A DNA stretch of 64,000 nt from an uncultured Rhodopila sp. (GTDB taxonomy: Bacteria > Pseudomonadota > Alphaproteobacteria > Acetobacterales > Acetobacteraceae). Positions 25,529-33,541 of this stretch are shown in pieces. Under the pieces are notes generated by a model. That model saw only the letters and a program-made list of their open reading frames with translations, was not told the DNA's origin and ran no database searches. Position numbers and translations under genes: made by a program. Each line of letters opens with the position of its first letter. The first letter of the stretch is position 1. Location of the stretch: contig CAIZFE010000043.1 of the NCBI GenBank assembly GCA_903932145.1, forward strand, positions 32,860-96,859, read 5' to 3'.

Positions 25529-26632
25529 TCATGGCACCGTTGGCGGCAGACCGGCCATGAATTTCTCCAGATACGGCTTCCAGATGGCCGCGTAGTAATG
25601 GCTGAAATGCCCGTGCGTGGCTTCGCTGTATGGGGTCAACACGTAGGTGCCATGCGCGATCGTCTTGAACGCCCGTTCAACGGTGCCGAGAGTCGGTGGA
25701 TCGGCGAAATCCTCGACATTGTTGATCAGCATCACCTGCGCCTTGATCTTCGGCAGATCGGCCTCGGGGCTATAGTCGTAGATCGATTCGATTTCGAAAA
25801 GCGTATTGTTGGCATCTCCGTTCTTCAACGACGCTGCCAGGCGCTTGTCATACAGCGCCTTGGCCGCCTGCATGGTCGGCGCTTCTTCCTGAACGCGAGC
25901 CGGGCTTTCCATCACGTCGCTGCCAGCCTCGGCATACTTATAAAGGGTAGGGGACTTGTCGTAGTTGCCGTTATGCCAGGCCGGGTCGTGGCGGATCAGT
26001 TCGGCCGCGGCGTGGCGCATCATGTAATTCAGTCCGCTGATCTCGGCCGGCTGGCACGACATCCCTATCGTGCCGTCCATCAGATCAGGATACCACTCCG
26101 CCCACAGAAATTGCTGCATACAACCCAGGGAGCTACCGATGACCAGCCGTAAATGATCGACCTTCAGCCCGTCCGTGACCAGCCGGTGCGCCAGGTCAAC
26201 CATGTCGTGGTATCGGTAGTGCGGGAATTCGCCTTTCAGTCCATCGGACGGCTTCGACGAGCCGCCGCGGCCCAGCGCGTCGGGCATGATGACGTAATAC
26301 TTGGCCGGGTCGAGCGGCTGATCCGGCTTGAACAGTTCGTCGGCCAAACTCGCGCGAAACCAGTTGGCACCGGTGCCGTTATTACCCTGCAACAGCAGCA
26401 CGGCGTTGACCACCTGGCCGGCCGCGTTGCGTTGGGCCGAACCGATCGTGCGGTAATGCAGTTTCACCTCCGGCATGGTCTCGCCGCTGGAGAATGCGTA
26501 ATGGGTGACGACGTAATCGCCTTCCCGATAACCGGGCCAATGGGCGGACGGCTCTTGTGCCAGCGCCGGAAACGTCGCGGTGAGTAAGGCGGTCGCGATC
26601 AACGCGCGGACGGGCATTCGTTTGCTTCCCAT
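25529..26632 (-). CDS. Exported alpha/beta hydrolase, homoserine O-acetyltransferase (MetX)-like
   Basis: A 367-residue alpha/beta-hydrolase with a signal peptide (MPVRALIATALLTATFPALA). The MetX-like features are LHYRTIG, the nucleophile elbow GSSLGCMQ, the acid in NNVEDFAD and the final THGHFSHY histidine. Cytosolic MetX makes O-acetylhomoserine. An exported version with this fold is unlikely to do so and is more probably an esterase or amidase. ATG 26632 (MGSKRM) and ATG 26617 (MPVRAL, preceded by GGGAAG) are both possible starts; both keep the signal peptide. Confidence 0.8.
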   Translation of the reverse strand: MGSKRMPVRALIATALLTATFPALAQEPSAHWPGYREGDYVVTHYAFSSGETMPEVKLHYRTIGSAQRNAAGQVVNAVLLLQGNNGTGANWFRASLADELFKPDQPLDPAKYYVIMPDALGRGGSSKPSDGLKGEFPHYRYHDMVDLAHRLVTDGLKVDHLRLVIGSSLGCMQQFLWAEWYPDLMDGTIGMSCQPAEISGLNYMMRHAAAELIRHDPAWHNGNYDKSPTLYKYAEAGSDVMESPARVQEEAPTMQAAKALYDKRLAASLKNGDANNTLFEIESIYDYSPEADLPKIKAQVMLINNVEDFADPPTLGTVERAFKTIAHGTYVLTPYSEATHGHFSHYYAAIWKPYLEKFMAGLPPTVP

Positions 26633-26706
26633 GTTTATGCGGTAACCTATCTTATCCGCGATCGCCGGGGCCGCCAATCGCACCTCGGTAATCGGACATC
26701 ACCCCG

Positions 26707-26857
26707 CTACAAAGCGATCTGGAGCGCGTCGTAATCAGCCCGCAGACCGGTGTCGTTGCGGTCGAGCAAACCGGCGGCGGCCAACGCCTCGACATCCTCG
26801 TGAACCCGTTTGCAGTCGCGGCCGAGCGCGAGCACGTTCCGGAAACTGACCGCACGA
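26707..26857 (-). pseudogene. Remnant of an HTH (COG4190-like) regulator
   Basis: The C-terminal 48 codons read AVSFRNVLALGRDCKRVHEDVEALAAAGLLDRND followed by GLRADYDALQIAL and a stop. This matches the end of small winged-helix regulators in which RD-KRVH-DV-AL--LGLL is the recognition helix region. The N-terminal half is missing; upstream the frame runs into the DadA-like gene in a wrong frame. It is interpreted as a truncated antitoxin-like regulator left after a deletion or insertion. Confidence 0.55.
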
Positions 26858-26858
26858 C

Positions 26859-28118
26859 CTACCGAAACCGCGTCGCCGCATACGGTGCCAGATCGAACGG
26901 CGGTGTCCGCCCGGCCACCAGATCGGCCACCACTTTCCCGCTCATCGCCGCCGCCGTCAGCCCGACATGGCCGTGCCCGAACGCGTGCACCACGTCCGCG
27001 CACCCGGTCGCCAATCCCAGCACCGGCAATCCGTCCGGCGTCGAGGGCCGGTGGCCCATCCACAGCTTGATCCGGTCCGCCGGCAGATCGGCCGGCAACC
27101 CCGGATAGACCTTACGCGCGAATTGCAGCAGCACCTCGGCGCGCTGCCAGTTGGGAGCAGCCTCCAGCCCCGCCAACTCCACCTGACCCGCCAACCGCAG
27201 CCCCGCCGGCGTCATCACGCACGCCATCTTCCCGTCGCTCGGCATCACCGGATACCGGGGCTCGATGCCCGGATCGGTAATCACCACGTGATAGCCCCGC
27301 TCGGTTTCCAGGAAGACCCGGTCGCCGGCCGCCTTCGCCAGCACCTTCGACCACGCCCCGGCGGCGATCACCGCCTTGTCGCAGGCGATCTCTCCATCGC
27401 GCGTCGTGACTGCAAGCAATCGTCTGTCCTCGATGCGGAACCCGGTCGCCCCGGTGCATACGATCCTGGCCCCAAGCGCCACCGCATGGGCCGCCAAGGC
27501 TGAGACATAGGCGCCAGGGTCGCGGCACTGGGCGTTCTCCTCGATCAGCACGCCGAACGTGTAGTGCCGGTCCAGCGAGGGCTCCCGCTGGCGCAACTCG
27601 TCCTCATCCAGTTCCAGCCATTTGATGCCGTTATAGCGGCGGACACTCCAGGACAGCGCCTCGGCCTCGAACGCCTCCCGGTTGGGGAAGGCGAACAAAA
27701 CGCCTTGCTGCGCGATCAGGTCGCCCACCCCGGCTTCATCCGCCAGCTTCCGGTGCAACGCCGGCGCGTCGGCCAGCAGCGGCGCCAAGGCCCGCCCGAT
27801 CGCCGCCACCTTCATCACCGAGGACCCGGCCATCAGGAACCGCCGCAACCACGGCAGCACGCGGGGCAGATACGACCAGCGGATGGTCAGCGGCCCCAGC
27901 GGATCGCGCAGGTAGCCCGGCACCTTCCGCCACAACCCCGGCGACGACATCGGGATCACCGAACTGGGGTTGAGCAGCGTGCCATTGCCAAAACTGGCGG
28001 ATTGCTCGCCGCCGGGTGTGCCGGGTTCGACGATCGTGACGTCGTGCCCGTCCCGCAGCAATTCGATGGCGGAGGCGAGTCCGACGACCCCGCCGCCAAT
28101 AACGACAACCCGGCTCAC
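26859..28118 (-). CDS. FAD-dependent D-amino acid dehydrogenase-like oxidoreductase (DadA family)
   Basis: A 419-residue DAO-fold enzyme. It opens with the dinucleotide motif VVVIGGGVVGLASAIELLRDGHDVTIVE and the AS-FGNGTLLNPSSVIPMSSPGLWRK segment typical of DadA. It ends with GHRPSTPDGLPVLG and HAFGHGHVGLTAAAMSGK, the C-terminal FAD contacts. DadA removes the amino group of D-amino acids and passes electrons to quinone. A GTG at 28118 (with AGG upstream) or a TTG at 28121 may be the start. It begins 7 bp after the stop of a dipeptide-type binding protein, so the two probably form an uptake and oxidation unit. Confidence 0.85.
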   Translation of the reverse strand: MSRVVVIGGGVVGLASAIELLRDGHDVTIVEPGTPGGEQSASFGNGTLLNPSSVIPMSSPGLWRKVPGYLRDPLGPLTIRWSYLPRVLPWLRRFLMAGSSVMKVAAIGRALAPLLADAPALHRKLADEAGVGDLIAQQGVLFAFPNREAFEAEALSWSVRRYNGIKWLELDEDELRQREPSLDRHYTFGVLIEENAQCRDPGAYVSALAAHAVALGARIVCTGATGFRIEDRRLLAVTTRDGEIACDKAVIAAGAWSKVLAKAAGDRVFLETERGYHVVITDPGIEPRYPVMPSDGKMACVMTPAGLRLAGQVELAGLEAAPNWQRAEVLLQFARKVYPGLPADLPADRIKLWMGHRPSTPDGLPVLGLATGCADVVHAFGHGHVGLTAAAMSGKVVADLVAGRTPPFDLAPYAATRFR

Positions 28119-28124
28119 CAACGC

Positions 28125-29705
28125 CTAAACATCCTTCTTCAGGCCATAGAATTGCGGCCAACCATCTGGCACGTCGCGCATGTATTTATGGAACGCGGTC
28201 GGTTGGTCATACATCCCGAGCGGCGCAAAGGTCGGATTTTGCCAGAAGGCGATCTGCATCGCCTCGCAGATCTTCTGTTGCGCCGCCTGATCGGGCGCCT
28301 CGAACCAGGCGCTGTAAAGATCCTCGATCTGCGGATTGTTCGGCCAGCCAAACCAGGCCCCCGTCCCGTTGCCGCGGATCGCGATGTTCGGAGCGGGCGA
28401 AATATTACCGAAGCCGCCGAGGAACGTGAAAAAGATGTTCCAGCCGCCTTTGTCGATCGGCTCCCGACTGGCGCGGCGCTGCACCACCGATCCCCAGTCG
28501 ATCGCCTGCAGGTCCACGTTGAAGCCAATCCGGGTCAGGATGTCGTTGGCGACCTGAGCCTCGGCCCAGATGGTCGGGTAGTTGGCACCCGCCAAAACAA
28601 CGATTTTTTGCCCATCATAACCGGCGGCGATCAGGTCTTGCTTCAGCTTCGCATAGTCTTTGGGACCCCGCGTGACTTCTACACCGGCGGTGCTCGCCAT
28701 CGGCGTTCCCGGCACGAACAGCCCGACATCGGTTTTGTAGAGTGACGGTTCCGCGCCGGCCACGCCCTCCATGATCTCCTTCTGGTCCATCGCGGCCACC
28801 ACGACGCGGCGGATGGCCGGATTGTCGAACGGAGGGTTCAGTTGGTTGAACCGCAGGCAGCCGATCTCGCCGGTTCGGTCCTTCACCGTGACGGTGATGT
28901 CCTTGAACGTCTTGATACGCGGCAGCAGATCCAACGTCGGGTTCTCCCACCAGTCAAGCTCCCCCTGCTGCAAAGCGGCGGAGGCAGTGGCCGGATCAGG
29001 GATGAAATTCCACACCACCCGATCAACGTTCACGATCTTCGGCCCGGCATTGAAGCTGGGCGTGCCATCCTTGCGCGGCACATAAGCCGCATTCCTGGCG
29101 AACACGGTGCGGGAGCCGGGAATCCGCTCGTCCGCCATGAACCGGAACGGGCCGCTGCCGATCGCCTCCGGTATCTGCTGGAACGGATCGGTCGCCGCCA
29201 GCCTGCTCGGCATCATGGCGCAATAGACCTCTGCCAGTGCCGTGCGCAGCAGCGGAAACGGCTTGTTCAGCCGGAATCGAAGCGTGGTGTCAGTCGGCGC
29301 GGAGATTTCGTCGACGCGCTTCATCAGCGCCTGACCGAACGGGTTGCGCTTGGCGAACCGCTGGATGCTGGCGACGCAATCCCGCGCCAGAACGGGCTGA
29401 CCGTCATGGAAAGCCAGCCCATCCCGGAGTGTCAGGGTCCAGGTCTTGCCATCATCCTCGATTCGATGGCCGTCAACCATCTGCGGCTGTACCTGGAACT
29501 GCGCGTCATACGCATACAGCGTGTCGAACACCGCCAGCGAGTAATTGCGGGTCACATCCGCGGTCGTCCACACCGGATCGAGCGACGCCAGATCGGCCTG
29601 CGGCGCAAAATTGACCGTTTTCGGCCCATCCGCCCGGGCAATCCGCGGCATCGCCAGGGTTGTCGAGATCGCCGCCGCGGATTGGAGCACTCTACGTCGC
29701 TTCAT
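28125..29705 (-). CDS. Dipeptide/oligopeptide-type ABC solute-binding protein (SBP family 5), Tat-like signal
   Basis: A 526-residue binding protein with a signal containing consecutive arginines (MKRRRVLQSAAAISTTLA, cleavage near ARA-DGP), suggesting Tat export. Family 5 features are DGLAFHDGQPVLARDCVASIQRF, AIGSGPFRFMADE, and NPPFDNPAIRRVVVAAMDQKEIM. It differs from the binding protein at 4746. The ligand is unknown. Its coupling to a DadA-like oxidase suggests a D-amino acid, opine or short peptide. No permease genes are adjacent. Confidence 0.9.
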   Translation of the reverse strand: MKRRRVLQSAAAISTTLAMPRIARADGPKTVNFAPQADLASLDPVWTTADVTRNYSLAVFDTLYAYDAQFQVQPQMVDGHRIEDDGKTWTLTLRDGLAFHDGQPVLARDCVASIQRFAKRNPFGQALMKRVDEISAPTDTTLRFRLNKPFPLLRTALAEVYCAMMPSRLAATDPFQQIPEAIGSGPFRFMADERIPGSRTVFARNAAYVPRKDGTPSFNAGPKIVNVDRVVWNFIPDPATASAALQQGELDWWENPTLDLLPRIKTFKDITVTVKDRTGEIGCLRFNQLNPPFDNPAIRRVVVAAMDQKEIMEGVAGAEPSLYKTDVGLFVPGTPMASTAGVEVTRGPKDYAKLKQDLIAAGYDGQKIVVLAGANYPTIWAEAQVANDILTRIGFNVDLQAIDWGSVVQRRASREPIDKGGWNIFFTFLGGFGNISPAPNIAIRGNGTGAWFGWPNNPQIEDLYSAWFEAPDQAAQQKICEAMQIAFWQNPTFAPLGMYDQPTAFHKYMRDVPDGWPQFYGLKKDV

Positions 29706-29818
29706 TCGGCCAACCCCTGTGTTTTTTCAGTTGTCCGAAAGCCTATGCCGTCAATTTGCAATAATCCAGTGGCAAACCACGCGGAGGACCCAAATGAATC
29801 CTCCGAGCGGCGAGCCGG

Positions 29819-30877
29819 TTAGTGTGTAGCCGTCGTCAGGCGGGCAACCATGGCGTGCACGGCGGACAACTGCACACCGCTTTGCACCTGGAAGTCGAGG
29901 CCGCTATAGCCCCACCAATCCCAGCAACCCTCGGGGTTCTGCGGAATGAAGCTGCTGATGACGGCCTGCGGATACAGCACGATGATACCGTTGGTATCGG
30001 CCCAGTTGTTGTAACCGACCTTGCCATAGACGGCGTCTCCCACCACCGACGCACCCTGCTGGCAACCATGGAACACCACATGCACCGCGCAATGGCTGCC
30101 TTTGCCGCAGGCGGCCGGGATATAGACATAGCCGGTGTCAGCCATGCTGCTCATCGCCGACGTAATGGGCGAGATGAACTCGGTCTGGTCAAACGGGACC
30201 GGTTTGGAGGACAGCTTGGCCGGTTGCGGCTTCAAAGGCCCGTACATCTGCGTCAGGATCGCGTTCGGCTGGTCGTAGTTGACGACCGGCGTGGTGGTCG
30301 CGGCGGAGGCGACGGGAATCGGACACTCATCCACATACGGCGTGGCGGTCGTGGCGCAGGTATTGCCCGAGGCCGGCGAGATAAAGGCGTGTCCGGCCGG
30401 GTATTGCTTCACATACTGAACGTTCGCCGCCGGCACATGCGCCGACTGGAAGAAGGCATACGTCGCGTCCATTACCGACTGATGCACGGTCTGATCGTTG
30501 GTGCCGCTGAACATGTAGATCTTTTGATTGGCCAGATTGGTGGCCGCATCGATCTGCCCGAGTGCGGCGAACCCCTGAGCGGCGGCGAAAGAGGCCGCGC
30601 CATCCGGGCTACCCGACATGCAGGTCTCGATCCCGCCCACATTCACGTAAACACAGTTGTAGGGTCCACCCGCCACGACGCCCATGCCGATCGTACTGCC
30701 GGAGAAAGCGACTCCGTACTGGACCGTCTCGAACGCGCCGGACGACAGGCCGGACACGGATGTCCTGGCCGGATCGGCGCCAGCGGCCGGTAGTTTCTTG
30801 CTCGCGGCGGCGGCGAGGCCGGCGTGACCGAACATGGCGATCGTGGTTAAGGTCAGGAAAGTCTTTGCGAAACGCAT
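29819..30877 (-). CDS. Exported PHB depolymerase, Penicillium funiculosum-like
   Basis: A 352-residue secreted esterase. A signal peptide (MRFAKTFLTLTTIAMFGHAGLAAAA) is followed at once by the lipase box SVSGLSSGAF (Ser45). Then come MFSGTNDQTVH (Asp128) and YPAGHAFIS (His163), giving the nucleophile near the N terminus. This order matches the single-domain, circularly permuted depolymerase of Penicillium funiculosum rather than the bacterial two-domain enzymes. It has several cysteine pairs, and the C terminus contains YIPAACGKGSHCAVHVVFHGCQQGA. It should hydrolyse extracellular poly(3-hydroxybutyrate) or related esters. The ATG at 30877 has GGGG about 10 nt upstream. Confidence 0.85.
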   Translation of the reverse strand: MRFAKTFLTLTTIAMFGHAGLAAAASKKLPAAGADPARTSVSGLSSGAFETVQYGVAFSGSTIGMGVVAGGPYNCVYVNVGGIETCMSGSPDGAASFAAAQGFAALGQIDAATNLANQKIYMFSGTNDQTVHQSVMDATYAFFQSAHVPAANVQYVKQYPAGHAFISPASGNTCATTATPYVDECPIPVASAATTTPVVNYDQPNAILTQMYGPLKPQPAKLSSKPVPFDQTEFISPITSAMSSMADTGYVYIPAACGKGSHCAVHVVFHGCQQGASVVGDAVYGKVGYNNWADTNGIIVLYPQAVISSFIPQNPEGCWDWWGYSGLDFQVQSGVQLSAVHAMVARLTTATH

Positions 30878-31594
30878 ACTGTGTCCCCGTATTGTTATTG
30901 GCGGACGCGCTCCCAATACGTTTTGTAGATGATACGGGATGTGCGCGGGTTTCCCGGTCGTGGCAAGCGGAATATGTCCGGTGACATTGGATATTCACGC
31001 GGCTGTGGTGGCCGGGGCGGGGCAGGGTGATCTTATGGCAACGGGCGTTGACAGTGACACGTGCCGGCCGCCCCGCGCCGTCATGGTGCGCGAAGGCACA
31101 CCATCCATGTCTTTGTTTATACACAAAAAAGACGTGAGTACCGACCGGAGCCTGTGCCCGGGCTTGACCCTGGTATCGGCACGACGGGGTGAGGGCGGCT
31201 GAGAGTCGATGTCAACGGCGGCTCATATTATTTCGCCGGAAGGGGGCGATTGGCCGGATCGCTGATGCGATAGAAAGCCATTTGGAACCACAGATGCACA
31301 CAGATAAAATCGAAAATTCTTTCTTATCTGTGTGCATCTGTGGTTCCATTCTTCTGCTTCCCGGGATGCCTCGCCCCGGCGAACGGCGATGGTGAAGGGT
31401 TGCAAATGCAATCGCCCTGCTTCCCTGCGCCCTCTGCGCAACGCTCGGCGAAGTCTGCGTGAAATCGCTTGCTTCAACACGCACGTTCAGACGCGCCCAT
31501 CGGCCTCTGTCCGAATAACCCGGTTTGCACCCGATCCGAACGCATAAGACTTGCCGGTATTCACTGCGTTCCGGCGTAAAACTGTCCCAACCAA
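30878..31594. other. 717-bp gene-free region carrying an imported-looking repeat
   Basis: Upstream of the PHB depolymerase. It contains the perfect inverted repeat at 31283-31348. It also contains, at about 31390-31480, a second repeat-like stretch whose minus strand reads TTTCACGCAGACTTCGCCG and GCGCAGAGGGCGCAGGG. No frame gives a plausible protein. Confidence 0.6.
31283..31348. repeat. Perfect 25-bp inverted repeat of the ACCACAGATG-CACACAGAT type
   Basis: The left arm (31283-31307) begins TGGAACCACAGATGCACAC and is exactly complementary to the right arm (31324-31348), with a 16-nt AT-rich loop. The ACCACAGATG...CACAGAT wording matches a repeat seen between genes in many unrelated bacteria. 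It is AT-richer than its surroundings and looks acquired. Confidence 0.85.
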
Positions 31595-32449
31595 CTACAC
31601 CCGCCGCCCGGCCACACCAAGCAGCGCCTCGGCGATCAGCGGAGCCGCCGCGTCGGACATCTTCCGGCCGTCATGCCCGACATCCGGCACGTCGATCACC
31701 CGCCACGCCAACGCGGCACCCATCGCCGCGGCGGCGGCCTGCCCGACCCGCAGATACGTGTGCGCTCTTGCATGCCGCGTCGGGCCTTGCTTCAACGACT
31801 TCGGGCCTTTGGGGAAGAAACGTCCGGTCGTCTTGATGTCCGCCGTCCCGGCCATGATCGTCAGCGGGAATTCCAGCCACGCGCGCAAGCCGAACGGCGT
31901 GACCTCGGTGGCGCCGAGGCCCCATGGCCAATCGACCGTCAGGTCCGGCATCGCGTAGGTGCCGGCATTGGCGCTAACCGCGACGGCGACGTGCTCGCGG
32001 TAGCCGAACGACAGCATGCGGTGGACGTACTGCCCTCCCGCCGAGTGCCCGAACAGTCCGTAGCTCGGAGCCGTGGTGATCCCCTGGTCGCGCAGGGCCT
32101 GGAACAGGCGAGTGTCGATGCCGAACGTCCATGCCTCGCGCGGGTTGGGCGAGCCGTCTTTAGCGTGCAGGTTGCCGAAGTTGTACCAGAGATATTCCGG
32201 GAAACTGGCCTCGGGGAATTCGATGGAGATCACCAGCATGCCGCCGGTGTCGGCGTGCCCCAGCCAGTAATCCCGGTAATCCCGGCCGTTGCGGGCGACG
32301 CCGTGGTGGACGAACAACACGGGCATGCCGGGATGCCAGTCCGCCGGTCGCGCGGCGTGGAGGATCAACTGCCGATCCGGGAACACGGGGTCAAACCAGG
32401 GCAGGGAGGCCGCGCCCGGGGCGGCGACCAGATGCGCCAGACCGGTCAT
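31595..32449 (-). CDS. Alpha/beta-hydrolase, esterase/PHB depolymerase-like
   Basis: A 284-residue hydrolase without a signal peptide. Features are VLFVHHGVARNGRDYRDYW (oxyanion strand HHG), the nucleophile elbow YGLFGHSAGGQYVHRM, and the late DVPDVGHDGRKM carrying the catalytic His. The layout resembles poly(3-hydroxyalkanoate) depolymerase/dienelactone-hydrolase-like esterases. The start is uncertain: ATG 32449 gives MTGLAHLV; ATG 32500 would add 17 Arg/His-rich residues. The broken copy at 36049-36246 aligns from the same MT-L-HLV start, but also beyond it, so it does not settle the question. Confidence 0.75.
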   Translation of the reverse strand: MTGLAHLVAAPGAASLPWFDPVFPDRQLILHAARPADWHPGMPVLFVHHGVARNGRDYRDYWLGHADTGGMLVISIEFPEASFPEYLWYNFGNLHAKDGSPNPREAWTFGIDTRLFQALRDQGITTAPSYGLFGHSAGGQYVHRMLSFGYREHVAVAVSANAGTYAMPDLTVDWPWGLGATEVTPFGLRAWLEFPLTIMAGTADIKTTGRFFPKGPKSLKQGPTRHARAHTYLRVGQAAAAAMGAALAWRVIDVPDVGHDGRKMSDAAAPLIAEALLGVAGRRV

Positions 32450-32530
32450 GGCAGGATCGTCAGGCCGGTGGGGAATGCGGTTGCGGTGACCATGCCGCAT
32501 CGTAGGCCACCCGGCCTCGATCGCAAGAAG
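32345..32530. repeat. Source copy of a duplicated segment
   Basis: This 186-bp stretch covers the first 35 codons of the alpha/beta-hydrolase and its upstream region. A diverged copy in the same orientation lies 3.7 kb away at 36049-36246. Shared blocks include GGTCGCGCGGCGTGGAGGAT and GTGACCATGCCGCATCG. Confidence 0.8.
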
Positions 32531-32585
32531 TTCCGTTGGCCGTCGATAGTTCTCATATTGGCAAAACGGCTGCCGTTAGCGACGC

Positions 32586-32674
32586 CGTCATGGCGGGCGA
32601 AGGCCCGCAATCCACGCCCTTTGTGACCCGCGACGCCGAAAGGCGTGGATGGCGGGCCGTCGCCCGCCACGACG
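32586..32674. repeat. Long imperfect palindrome (GGCGTGGATGGCGGGC type)
   Basis: Arms 32586-32618 and 32642-32674 are complementary at 30 of 33 positions around a 23-nt loop. The outer ends are CGTCATGG/CCACGACG and the inner ends TCCACGCC/GGCGTGGA. The inner sequence also occurs in the hairpin at 41419. It is related to, but distinct from, the CCCGGCTTGTCCGGG REP-like set. Confidence 0.75.
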
Positions 32675-32719
32675 AGCGTGTAGTCGCGAACCGAAAATGC
32701 GAACTGCTGGTTGCCCGTC

Positions 32720-33451
32720 CTATGCCGCCCATCCGGGACTGTCGCGACCGTTTGTCCGGAAGCCCCCCGCATCCAAACGCGCTTCGGCCCTCGCTGCCCG
32801 TAAAACCCGATCCAGAACGCTTCCACCCGATCCTCCGGACGCATGGCGCAGCGGATGTTGGCTCATCCGCGTCTCAAAAGCCGCACCATGAGAATTCGTC
32901 TCATTTTTAGATGCGTCGTCCTCAATCCGCCGCTCCCCACCAACCGCCGGTGCCGCGACCGCAGCCGCTCCCGGCCGCGCCGCCTCCCTCCGTCCGGCCC
33001 CCGGCTCAGCCACCCCCGGCATCGACCGTTCGGCGACAGGCGGGGGCCGCGACTCCCCGTTCGCCGCCGCCTCGACCGCCTCCTGCTTCTGGCGCTCCGC
33101 CTGCATCCGCATCAGGCGTCCGTGTTCGGCCAGCGACGTCCGCACCATCGAGCCGTACTGAGCGTTCAGCCGCAGCACCAACCCGATATCGCCGGCCCGC
33201 TGCCGCAGCAGCCGCAACGCATCCTCGGCATGGGAACGGGCGGCAATGCAACGGGCGGCGAGATCGGCCTCATCCGCGTTGACCGGCAGCAGCGCGGCCA
33301 CCCTGGCGATGGCGGCACGGTTTCGAGCGCGCAGCGCTTCCGGCGAGTCATCCAGCGGCGGCGGCAACAGGTCGTTGAGGGTCTGGACGATCTGGTAATA
33401 CAGGTTCCCGGACAGTTCGACGGACGGAAGCGGCGGAGACGAGGTTTTCAT
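32720..33451 (-). CDS. Conserved hypothetical protein, C terminus possibly degenerate
   Basis: A 243-residue frame. Residues 1-130 (LYYQIVQTLNDLLPPPLDDSPEALRARNRAAIARVAALLPVNADEADLAARCIAARSHAEDALRLL) are strongly helical. They look like a family of alphaproteobacterial hypotheticals in which LLPVNADEADLAA-CIAA is conserved. After about residue 140 the composition turns Pro/Ala/Gly/Arg-rich and the last 60 residues look random, so the original end may have been lost by frameshift. No function is known. The 3' part overlaps the right flank of a palindromic repeat. Confidence 0.55.
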   Translation of the reverse strand: MKTSSPPLPSVELSGNLYYQIVQTLNDLLPPPLDDSPEALRARNRAAIARVAALLPVNADEADLAARCIAARSHAEDALRLLRQRAGDIGLVLRLNAQYGSMVRTSLAEHGRLMRMQAERQKQEAVEAAANGESRPPPVAERSMPGVAEPGAGRREAARPGAAAVAAPAVGGERRIEDDASKNETNSHGAAFETRMSQHPLRHASGGSGGSVLDRVLRAARAEARLDAGGFRTNGRDSPGWAA

Positions 33452-33541
33452 TCCTGGGATGGTAGATTAATATAGGAAACAAGTCAAGTTTTGTCGTCGC
33501 TGTTCGATAGCCGGCGATGACCGAACTCTGACAGCACCGGT

